Source of the DNA: CAYOXX01 sp964408025 | Lineage (GTDB): Bacteria; Acidobacteriota; DATKUA01 | Assembly: GCA_964408025.1 (NCBI GenBank) | Contig: CAYOXX010000128.1 | Span: forward strand, 1 to 5,519 | Direction: 5' to 3' | Length of the DNA stretch: 5,519 nt | Shown: positions 1 through 5,519 of the stretch, piece after piece | How positions within the stretch are numbered: position 1 is the stretch's first letter | Layout of the letters: every line of letters starts with the position of its first letter | Notes under the pieces: generated by a model | Database searches by the model: none | The model's input: only the letters and a program-made list of their open reading frames with translations | Told to the model about the DNA's origin: nothing | Translations under genes and position numbers: made by a program

Positions 1-46
1 ATATTATACCACAACTGCCTGCTGAAATTGCAACTAAAAAATAACG

Positions 47-75
47 TCTACATTTTTTTCCAGTATCCGTATTAC
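47..75 (+). promoter_or_regulatory. Weak alternative promoter in AT-rich leader
   Basis: TCTACA (47-52) and TATTAC (70-75) are separated by 17 bp, and each matches its sigma-70 consensus hexamer at 4 of 6 positions. The location in the only AT-rich stretch of the window makes a promoter believable, but AT-rich DNA gives such matches by chance. It would imply a leader of roughly 120 nt before the adenine deaminase ATG. Confidence 0.2.
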
Positions 76-149
76 TAACTGGAAGCATAAGGCGTCACCC
101 CCATCGATTGTATCGGCAGATCGGCGGGCGGAATTGAATTCGATACCGC

Positions 150-178
150 TTGTAGGCGGGCAGGGCGGGGGTTATACT
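150..178 (+). promoter_or_regulatory. Candidate sigma-70-like promoter for adenine deaminase
   Basis: A TATACT hexamer at 173-178 matches the -10 consensus TATAAT at 5 of 6 positions. It is preceded, at a 17-bp spacing, by TTGTAG at 150-155, which keeps the TTG core of the -35 box (3 of 6). Transcription would start near 185, giving a leader of about 20 nt before the ATG at 206. The call rests on consensus matching by eye in an unidentified organism. Confidence 0.35.
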
Positions 179-193
179 GCGGCACTTTTTGGC

Positions 194-200
194 GGGGAAG
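194..200 (+). promoter_or_regulatory. Ribosome binding site of adenine deaminase
   Basis: The purine run GGGGAAG ends 5 nt before the ATG at 206. It is an imperfect Shine-Dalgarno but supports the ATG at 206 over the upstream in-frame TTG at 134. Confidence 0.45.
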
Positions 201-205
201 CTGCG

Positions 206-1954
206 ATGCCGATAGACGAACGCTACTTCCGCTACCGCGAGGACGCCCTGGGTAAGCGTCCTGCGGAGCTGCTGCTGACCAACTGCAAGCTGGTCAACGT
301 GCTCTCCGGCCGGATAGAAGAGGGTGTCTCGATCGCCATATCCGGCAGCCGGGTTGTGGGCGTGGGCGACTACGAAAGCCTCGAGGCGGTCGACGTCGGA
401 GGCCAGTACGTATACCCCGGCCTCATGGACGCCCATATCCACATCGAGTCGTCGAAGATGACGATCCCGCAGCTGGCGCGCCTGCTAAGCCGCAACGGCA
501 CAACTTCGATCTTCGCCGACCCGCACGAGATCGCCAACGTCGCCTCGATCGAGGGGATAAGCTACCTCCTGGACACCGCCGCCTACAACGAGCGCCTGAG
601 CATCTTCTTCACCATTCCATCGTGCGTGCCGGCGATTCCAGATCCGGAAATCGAGACCTTCGCCGCTTACATCGGCCCGACGAAGCTGCGCACCTTCTTC
701 AACAACCCGTGGTTCGTGGTGCTGGGCGAGATGATGAACATGCCGGGCGCCATCTACGGAGACCCGAAGGTGCTGGAAAAGCTGAGCGACTTCCGCTCGC
801 TCGGTCTGCCGATCGACGGCCACGCGCCGCTGCTGCGCGGCCTCGAGCTCAACGCCTACATCTACCTCGGCATCCGCAGCGACCACGAGAGCACCAGCGC
901 CGAGGAGGCGATCGAGAAGCTGGATCGCGGCATGAGGATCATGATCCGCGAGGGGAGCTCCGAGTCGAACCTGCTCGACCTGCTGCCGATCGTCAACGAG
1001 TTCAACTCCTCCCGCATCATGTTCGCCAGCGACGACCTCGACCCGGTCGACCTCGCCGAGCGCGGCCACATAAACTACATCCTGCGCACAGCCGTGGCCG
1101 AGGGCTTCGATCCCATACGGGCGATCCAGATGGCCACTGTCAACGTGGCCAACTACTTCGGCCAGCGCGAGATCGGCGCCATCTTCCCCAGCGCCCGCGC
1201 CGACCTGGTGATCGCACCGGACCTCGAGCAGTTTCAGCCGACCTCGGTGATGCGCGGCGGGCGCTTCGTCTTCCGCGACGGCGAGGAGGTGCCGGTCGGG
1301 CGCGACGTCGACCACTACTTGCGCTCGACCATGAACGTGGTCCTGCCGCCGACGGATGCCATCAGGGTGAGGGCGGCCGGCGGCAGGATCAGGGCCATCG
1401 GCGTCGTCGAGGACCAGGTCGTAACTACCGAGGAGATCATCGAACCGAAACTCAAGGACGGCCAGGCGGTGGCCGACCCAGCCAGGGACCTGGCGAAGGT
1501 CTGCGTCTTCGAGCGCCACCGCGACAGCGGCAGCTTCGCCGTCGGCTTCCTCAAGGGATTAGGTCTGAAGCGCGGCGCCGTCGGCTCCTCGGTCGCCCAC
1601 GACTCCCACAACATCATCGTCGCCGGCCTCGACGACAGGTCGATACTCAAGGTCGCCGGCCGCATCCGCGATCTCGGGGGTGGCCAGGTGGCGGCGGCGG
1701 GGCGGCGTTTGGTCGAGATCCCGCTGCCGATCGCCGGCCTGATGAGCGAGAAGCCGTTCGAAGAGGTTGTGGCTCAGGAGCGCGAGTTCTCCGCCTTCTG
1801 CCGCCACGACCTGGGGAGCAATCTGAAAAACCCCGTCAGCTCGCTATCCTTCGTATCGCTGCCGGTGATCCCGCTGCTGAAGATCACCGACAAGGGAATC
1901 ATTCAGATCAAGCCGGGCCGCTACCCGCAGAAGGTCTCTCTCTTCGTCGACTAG
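206..1954 (+). CDS. ade: Adenine deaminase
   Basis: Hydrolyses adenine to hypoxanthine and ammonia in cytoplasmic purine salvage; the family belongs to the metal-dependent amidohydrolase superfamily. The 582-aa length from ATG 206 fits the usual ~570-600 aa. Visible motifs: PGLMDAHIHIES (71-82; metal-binding His77/His79), GTTSIFADPHEIANV (98-112), GEMMNMPG (174-181; Glu175), DGHAP (204-208; His206), GIRSDHEST (222-230; His227), IREGS (247-251), FASDD (273-277; Asp276), and GHIN followed by IQMATVNVANYFG (307-319). The C-terminal domain typical of bacterial Ade is intact, with VAHDSHN (463-469), GLMSEKP (511-517) and LPVIPLLKITDKG (552-564). ATG 206 was chosen because it has a purine-rich site 5 nt upstream and lies just downstream of a TATACT box; the in-frame TTG at 134 would add 24 low-complexity residues. 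After FASDD the protein reads LDP, where the relatives I recall have residues such as RHP. No purine genes adjoin it; the next gene is convergent. Confidence 0.96.
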   Translation: MPIDERYFRYREDALGKRPAELLLTNCKLVNVLSGRIEEGVSIAISGSRVVGVGDYESLEAVDVGGQYVYPGLMDAHIHIESSKMTIPQLARLLSRNGTTSIFADPHEIANVASIEGISYLLDTAAYNERLSIFFTIPSCVPAIPDPEIETFAAYIGPTKLRTFFNNPWFVVLGEMMNMPGAIYGDPKVLEKLSDFRSLGLPIDGHAPLLRGLELNAYIYLGIRSDHESTSAEEAIEKLDRGMRIMIREGSSESNLLDLLPIVNEFNSSRIMFASDDLDPVDLAERGHINYILRTAVAEGFDPIRAIQMATVNVANYFGQREIGAIFPSARADLVIAPDLEQFQPTSVMRGGRFVFRDGEEVPVGRDVDHYLRSTMNVVLPPTDAIRVRAAGGRIRAIGVVEDQVVTTEEIIEPKLKDGQAVADPARDLAKVCVFERHRDSGSFAVGFLKGLGLKRGAVGSSVAHDSHNIIVAGLDDRSILKVAGRIRDLGGGQVAAAGRRLVEIPLPIAGLMSEKPFEEVVAQEREFSAFCRHDLGSNLKNPVSSLSFVSLPVIPLLKITDKGIIQIKPGRYPQKVSLFVD

Positions 1955-1985
1955 CAGTGGCGAATTGACACAAGCGGCAGTTGGC

Positions 1986-2009
1986 AGAAGTCCTTATCCT
2001 CCTACTTCT
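1986..2009. other. Weak hairpin between convergent genes
   Basis: AGAAGT (1986-1991) and ACTTCT (2004-2009) form a perfect 6-bp inverted repeat around a 12-nt loop, starting at the last base of the minus-strand stop codon. There is no T-run on either side and the stem is AT-rich, so a factor-independent terminator is not supported. On the minus strand the loop contains AGGAGG (1998-2003), but no ATG, GTG or TTG follows at usable spacing. The rest of the 54-bp gap 1955-2008 shows no terminator. Confidence 0.2.
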
Positions 2010-3445
2010 CAGGCGCAGCGCGACTCGATCGCGGCCGCGCGCACGCTCGAGCGGCGGATCTCGGAGGCGCTGAGCTCCGGCAGGCCGTGTGTCGCGATCT
2101 CGCGCAAAGCGATCAGGCTGCGGTCGACCTCCTCCTCGGTGTTGTAGATGTGGGTCGAGAAGCGGAGGGCGTTGAGGTCGTGGCCGATGGTGCGCGGGAA
2201 GAGGCCGTAGCGCTCGTTGAGCGCAGCGAGCACGAGGTCGTTCTCGCAGCCGTCCACTCGCAGCGACGTGAGACCGGCGCCCAAACGCGTGTCGGAGGGC
2301 GTGTAGAGCCGGATGCCGGGGATCTCGGCCAGGCCGGCGCGCAGGCGACCGGCCAGCGCCCGCACTCGCCGCTCGATCTTCTCCTTCCCGATGCTCCGCT
2401 GGAAGCGGAACGCGGCGAGGGAGCCGTAGAAGGCCGGCACGTTTATGCTGCCGCGGGCCATGAACTTGAGAGCCGTACCGGGCCGATCCCAGCCGCCGCT
2501 GACGACGACCGGGTCGACTCGATCGAGCATTTCGCGGCGGACGTAGAGGATCCCGGTGCCGAGCGGCCCCAGGAGCCACTTCTGTCCGCTGGCGGCGTAG
2601 AAGTCGCAGCCCAGCTCGCGCATGTCCAGGTCGAGCATGCCGAGCGGGTGGGCGCCGTCGACAAGAGTAAGGATTCCGCGGCTGGCGGCCAGCTCGCAGA
2701 TCTCGCGCACCGGCAGCACGAGGCCGGTGGTGTAGCAGATGTGGCTGATGCTGATGAGTTTCGTGCGCGCCGTGATCTCCGCCTCGAGGCTGGCCACTAT
2801 CCACTCCGGGCTCTCGGGCGGCTCAAAGGGTACCTGCGGTCCGCCGGGAGCGATGCTGGTGCTGAATTCCCTGGTGACGATGCCGTCGTGCTTGGCCCGG
2901 CGGCGCCACGGGTGGATGCCGGAGGGGTGCTCCTGGTCGCAGATCAGCACCTCGTCGCCCTCGCCGAGCATGAGGCCGTGGGCGACGGCGTTCATGCCGT
3001 CGGTGGTGTTGTACATCAGCGCCACTTCCTCCGCCTCGGCCCCGATGAACTCCGCCACCATCGCCAGGTCCCGCCGTATCCGGTCATGCATCTCCCCCAC
3101 GCCGAACGGGTCGGCCGCGCAGCCGTGGGCGCACTCAGCCGTCGCCTCGAGCACCTGCACGGGCGAGCAGCCCTCGGTGCCGGTGTTTAGGTAGCTGTAG
3201 CCCGGCTCCGTAACGAAGCAGGAGCGGACCAAACGCCAGTAGGCGGCGTCGTCGGCGGGCGAGCTGAGCGCTGCCAGCGGCACCGCTTTCGGCGATGCGG
3301 CGGCCGCGGTGAGCGCGGGCAGGGCGGCGGCCGCGGTAACTCCCGCTCCCACCCCCTTCAGGAACGAGCGTCGCGGGATGCCACCACCGTCCCTTTCTCT
3401 TCCTCGGGACGGTGCCCGGCGGCTTGTGCTGCCGTTGCTTCGCAT
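2009..3445 (-). CDS. Tat-exported aminotransferase class V-fold PLP enzyme
   Basis: A PLP enzyme of the class-V aminotransferase fold (cysteine desulfurase / isopenicillin-N epimerase-like group), 478 aa. The N-terminus has a basic region, the twin-arginine motif RRSFLK (25-30), a hydrophobic Ala-rich stretch (31-50) and a likely cleavage site near 50, so export of the folded enzyme through Tat is predicted. Catalytic-domain motifs in order: YLNTGTEG (85-92), TTDGMN (147-152, cofactor phosphate region), SHICYTTG (234-241), LVDGAHPLG (261-269; Asp263 for the PLP ring nitrogen) and SGQKWLLGPLG (286-296), with Lys289 (codon 2579-2581) as the Schiff-base lysine. The C-terminal small domain ends with RFSTHIYNTEEEVDR (428-442). 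ATG 3445 has AGGAG 8 nt upstream. The S9 peptidase gene ends 30 bp upstream on the same strand, so co-transcription is likely. Substrate and exact reaction (desulfuration, epimerisation, lyase) cannot be told from sequence. The fold and signal are well supported. Confidence 0.93.
   Translation of the reverse strand: MRSNGSTSRRAPSRGRERDGGGIPRRSFLKGVGAGVTAAAALPALTAAAASPKAVPLAALSSPADDAAYWRLVRSCFVTEPGYSYLNTGTEGCSPVQVLEATAECAHGCAADPFGVGEMHDRIRRDLAMVAEFIGAEAEEVALMYNTTDGMNAVAHGLMLGEGDEVLICDQEHPSGIHPWRRRAKHDGIVTREFSTSIAPGGPQVPFEPPESPEWIVASLEAEITARTKLISISHICYTTGLVLPVREICELAASRGILTLVDGAHPLGMLDLDMRELGCDFYAASGQKWLLGPLGTGILYVRREMLDRVDPVVVSGGWDRPGTALKFMARGSINVPAFYGSLAAFRFQRSIGKEKIERRVRALAGRLRAGLAEIPGIRLYTPSDTRLGAGLTSLRVDGCENDLVLAALNERYGLFPRTIGHDLNALRFSTHIYNTEEEVDRSLIALREIATHGLPELSASEIRRSSVRAAAIESRCA
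3297..3337 (-). repeat. 14-bp direct repeat inside Tat signal peptide
   Basis: GCGGCGGCCGCGGT occurs perfectly at 3297-3310 and again at 3324-3337, with a 27-bp (9-codon) period. On the coding strand each copy encodes TAAAA, giving TAAAALPAL followed by TAAAASPKA at residues 37-54 of the exported PLP enzyme. The repeat spans the hydrophobic core and the cleavage region, and each copy holds the palindrome GCGGCCGC. It may be a slippage-type duplication or simple GC-rich Ala coding. Confidence 0.6.
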
Positions 3446-3453
3446 GATCTTCT

Positions 3454-3458
3454 CTCCT
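3454..3458 (-). promoter_or_regulatory. Strong Shine-Dalgarno of the PLP-enzyme gene
   Basis: On the minus strand AGGAG is followed by 8 nt and then the ATG at 3445-3443. It lies in the 30-bp gap after the upstream peptidase stop codon (3478-3476). It fixes the start ahead of the Tat signal and supports translation from a shared mRNA. Confidence 0.8.
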
Positions 3459-3475
3459 TTTCTATTGCGTCAGCG

Positions 3476-5519
3476 TTAATCGCCCTCGCTCGGGCCGGCG
3501 CCTATCCAGCGCTCGAGCCATGCGTGGACCTCGCCGTACCAGAGGCGCGCGTTCTGCGGCTTCCGGATCCAGTGCCCCTCGTCGGGGTAGTAGAGGAGCC
3601 GCGCCGGCACGCCCAGCAGGTTGAGGGTATTGTAGAGCTCGAGGCCCTGGGTGACTACGACGCGGTAGTCCAGCTCGCCGTGGATCACCAGTGTAGGCGT
3701 GCCGATGTCGGCGGCGAAGCGGTTTGGGCTCCAGCGGTCGGTGTTGGCCTGGTCGGCCCAGGGGAAGCCGCCCCAGCGGCGCTCGCGGAAGCGGGGAGTG
3801 TCGGAGGCAAACATGCCGTGGTGGTTGAAGGCGCCGGCGTGGGACACCAGGCAGGCGAAGCGGTCCGTCTGGCTGTTGATCCAGTTGACCAGGTAGCCGC
3901 CGTAGCTGCCGCCGGTCGCCGCCATCCGCTCCGCGTCGATGTAGCCAAGGCCGAGCAGGTAGTCGGTGCCGAGCATGACGTCGTCGAACGGCTTGTCGCC
4001 CTCGCCGCCGGCTATCGAGTCGAGGAAGTCGAAGCCAAAGGTGGTGCTGCCATGGAAGTTTACGCAGGCCACGACGTAGCCAGGGGCGGCGAATAGCTGC
4101 GCGTTCCAGCGGAAGTGGAATATGTCGCCGAAGACTCCGTGCGGGCCGCCATGGATCATGTGCACCAGCGGCCACCTGAGCTCGGGATCGAAGCCGGCCG
4201 GCTTGAGGAGCAGTATCTGCACCTCGTCGCCCCCGACGCCCTCGAAATAGTGCTCCTCAACCCCGGCCCAGGCGATGCCGGCCAGCAGCTCGTCGTTGAA
4301 GCGGCTGAGCTGTCTCTGGCCGCCGCCGTTGGTGGCGGCGGCGAAGATGGTCGGCGGCAGCGAGAATCCTTGGCGCGAGAAGTAGAGGGTTCGGCCGTCG
4401 GGCGAGAGCTGGACCGAGCTCATTGTGTGCCCCTCGAGCACGGTCTGCACGTCGCCGCCGGCGGTCGAGACGGTGAAGATAGGGGTGCGGGCCCGGACGC
4501 CGGCGGTGAAGTAGAGGCGGTCGCATCCGGCGTTCCAGACCCAGCCTGAGCAGGAGTGCTCGAACGGCTCGGTCAAAACGCGGCGCTCGCCGCCGCCGCG
4601 GTCGTGGAGGACGATGCGCGTGTAGTCGGGCCCGAATTTCGAGCGCGTCATGCCGTAGGCGATCCAGCGTCCGTCGGGCGAGTAGACGGGGGAGCTGTCC
4701 CTCGCTTCGTTGTCAGTGATCCGCTCGACCTCGCCATTCTCGAGCGCAATCAGGTAGAGGTCCATGTTGCTGTCGAGGCCTGGATTGCAGGCCGTGTCGA
4801 AGGCGAAGCAGATCTCCTCGCCGTCGGGCGAGATGTCGTAGCTGTCGGCGCCGGAGCTGGTTAGGTTCAGGTGCCACTCGCTGCCGGCGAAAAGATCACG
4901 GTGCTCGCCGCTCTCCACATCGGCGACGAAGATGTGGGGCACGCGCCCGTCGTCGACCCAGTGATCCCAGTAGCGAAACAGCGCGTCTTCGGTCGCGTGA
5001 GCCTTCACCAGGCTTTCGCGCCGCTCTTCGAGCCGCTGCGCGTTGCAGTCGTTGTCCGCGCAGTCGGGCCAAACCCTCGATACAAAGGCGATGCGGCGCC
5101 CGTCGGGGAACCACCTGTGGCCGCTGGCGCCGGTCGGGATGTCGGTCAGGCGCTGCGCCTCGCCGCCGTAGACGCGGATCATGTAGAGCTGCGATGCATC
5201 GCCCTCGCGGTCGGAGACGAAGGCGATTGTGAGCCCGTCGGGGCTCCAGGCCGGCGCGGAATCGTTCTTAGGATGGGTGGTCAACCGCCTGACCTCGCTG
5301 CCGTCCGTCGCCAGCAGCCAGATGTCGCTCTGGCCCCCGCCCTCGTTGGTCTCCATGTCGTAGCAGGTCAGCGTGACCGCCAGCCAGCGGCCGTCCGGCG
5401 ACATCACAGGGCCGTCTACGCGCTTGACGGCCCAGAGGTCCTCGATTGTGAAGGCTCTGCCCTCCTGCGCCGGCGCAGCGGCCGAGGTTGATACCAGGAG
5501 CGCGATAACAAGTAAGGTT
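3476..5519 (-). CDS. Secreted S9-family serine peptidase, 5' end beyond window
   Basis: A prolyl-oligopeptidase-family (S9) peptidase of the dipeptidyl/acylaminoacyl-peptidase type, hydrolysing short peptides; 680 codons are visible. Numbering starts at the first full codon (5518-5516). The start codon is off the window: residues 1-17 read as the hydrophobic core and c-region of a signal peptide (LLVIALLVS, then APA|QE), followed by FTIEDLWAVKRVDGPVMSPDGRW, the usual beginning of the mature protein. A GTG at 5407 is internal. Seven PD40-type propeller blades are visible near 40, 92, 137, 230, 280, 328 (degenerate, WNAGCDRLYF) and 372. The alpha/beta-hydrolase domain follows: HGGP (456-459, oxyanion region), GGSYGGY with Ser538 (codon 3907-3905), HGELD with Asp617 (3670-3668) and DEGHW with His649 (3574-3572), an intact triad. 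Three closely spaced Cys pairs (153/158, 237/244, 323/332) could be disulfides. It ends 30 bp before the Tat-exported PLP enzyme, probably in the same operon. Substrate specificity is unknown. Confidence 0.94.
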   Translation of the reverse strand, partial: TLLVIALLVSTSAAAPAQEGRAFTIEDLWAVKRVDGPVMSPDGRWLAVTLTCYDMETNEGGGQSDIWLLATDGSEVRRLTTHPKNDSAPAWSPDGLTIAFVSDREGDASQLYMIRVYGGEAQRLTDIPTGASGHRWFPDGRRIAFVSRVWPDCADNDCNAQRLEERRESLVKAHATEDALFRYWDHWVDDGRVPHIFVADVESGEHRDLFAGSEWHLNLTSSGADSYDISPDGEEICFAFDTACNPGLDSNMDLYLIALENGEVERITDNEARDSSPVYSPDGRWIAYGMTRSKFGPDYTRIVLHDRGGGERRVLTEPFEHSCSGWVWNAGCDRLYFTAGVRARTPIFTVSTAGGDVQTVLEGHTMSSVQLSPDGRTLYFSRQGFSLPPTIFAAATNGGGQRQLSRFNDELLAGIAWAGVEEHYFEGVGGDEVQILLLKPAGFDPELRWPLVHMIHGGPHGVFGDIFHFRWNAQLFAAPGYVVACVNFHGSTTFGFDFLDSIAGGEGDKPFDDVMLGTDYLLGLGYIDAERMAATGGSYGGYLVNWINSQTDRFACLVSHAGAFNHHGMFASDTPRFRERRWGGFPWADQANTDRWSPNRFAADIGTPTLVIHGELDYRVVVTQGLELYNTLNLLGVPARLLYYPDEGHWIRKPQNARLWYGEVHAWLERWIGAGPSEGD
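4319..4342 (-). repeat. Perfect 9-bp GC inverted repeat inside peptidase gene
   Basis: GCCGCCGCC (4319-4327) and GGCGGCGGC (4334-4342) pair perfectly across a 6-nt loop. They encode AAA-TN-GGG just after the last propeller blade of the S9 peptidase. All nine pairs are G-C, so the mRNA stem would be very stable. No U-run follows, which argues against an intrinsic terminator. It may simply follow from three GCC Ala codons facing three GGC Gly codons. Confidence 0.55.

Larger units (their letters stand above)
1..205. other. Intergenic leader upstream of adenine deaminase
   Basis: No coding region is recognisable here. The first ~95 bases are AT-rich, with an A-run near 36-41 and a run of seven T at 53-59, and contrast sharply with the GC-rich remainder. 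A TTG at 134 is in frame with the downstream gene, but the 24 residues it would add are Gly/Ala-rich and look unlike the start of an adenine deaminase. The TTG also lies upstream of the best promoter candidate, so it is more likely untranslated. No tRNA, riboswitch or terminator hairpin was recognised. Confidence 0.6.

Noticed and set aside
53..59. Run of seven T as a terminator of an unseen upstream gene
   Set aside because: No GC-rich inverted repeat precedes it within the window, so the intrinsic terminator model is not met.
28..75. Purine riboswitch upstream of adenine deaminase
   Set aside because: The gene's role prompted the search, and GTCTAC occurs at 46-51. However, no flanking P1 stem, paired P2/P3 arms or kissing-loop layout can be drawn around it.
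110..146. Inverted repeat GTATCG / CGATAC as an operator
   Set aside because: Only 6 bp with a 25-bp spacer and no extension on either side; expected by chance in 200 bp. Repressor half-sites cannot be argued from one instance.
134..205. Extended N-terminus of adenine deaminase from TTG at 134
   Set aside because: The added 24 residues are Gly-rich and resemble no family N-terminus; the ATG at 206 has a purine-rich site and follows the best -10 box.
485..1968. Long open frames opposite and out of frame within adenine deaminase (485-1519 minus, 622-1968 plus)
   Set aside because: Their translations are Arg/Gly/Ala- or Val/Asp-rich without family motifs. They are the overlapping frames expected in GC-rich coding DNA, whereas the ade frame carries dense conserved motifs throughout.
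2087..3190. 367-residue plus-strand open frame opposite the PLP-enzyme gene
   Set aside because: Compositionally biased, with no recognisable domain, and fully antisense to a gene with an intact catalytic lysine, signal peptide and ribosome binding site.
3462..4175. 237-residue minus-strand frame overlapping the peptidase 3' end
   Set aside because: Arg/Pro/Leu-rich shadow of the hydrolase domain in another frame; the peptidase frame contains the complete Ser-Asp-His triad here.
4115..5491. Plus-strand frames opposite the peptidase (4115-4549, 4556-4864, 4871-5491)
   Set aside because: They break up into consecutive pieces, lack motifs, and mirror the propeller-coding strand; antisense shadows.

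Overview
The window is visibly GC-rich (strong G/C third-position bias in all three genes) and reads as ordinary bacterial chromosome. The organism cannot be named from the sequence. A twin-arginine (Tat) exported PLP enzyme and a secreted S9-family peptidase are a combination familiar from free-living, peptide-degrading Gram-negative lineages such as Acidobacteriota and relatives; that placement is inference only.

Layout: positions 1-205 are non-coding, with an AT-rich first ~95 bases and a GC-rich remainder carrying a plausible promoter for the first gene. Positions 206-1954 (+) encode a complete adenine deaminase (582 aa) that converts adenine to hypoxanthine. A 54-bp gap separates it from two genes on the opposite strand. 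These are a Tat-exported class-V aminotransferase-fold PLP enzyme (2009-3445, -, complete) and, upstream of it in transcription order, an S9-family serine peptidase (3476 to beyond the right edge, -). The peptidase is cut by the window at its N-terminus: 37 codons carrying most of a signal peptide can be read from 5518 down to the internal GTG at 5405-5407.

The two minus-strand genes are 30 bp apart, the second with a strong Shine-Dalgarno, so they are probably one operon whose promoter lies beyond the window. Both products are predicted to leave the cytoplasm. A shared role in extracytoplasmic peptide or amino-acid breakdown is reasonable but unproven. Adenine deaminase is transcribed convergently, and nothing in the sequence links it to them. 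I see no RNA genes, mobile elements, CRISPR arrays or attachment sites, and no convincing evidence for a novel multi-gene system. The items worth a second look are the exported PLP enzyme and its pairing with the peptidase, a perfect 14-bp direct repeat inside the Tat signal, and a strong GC hairpin inside the peptidase gene.
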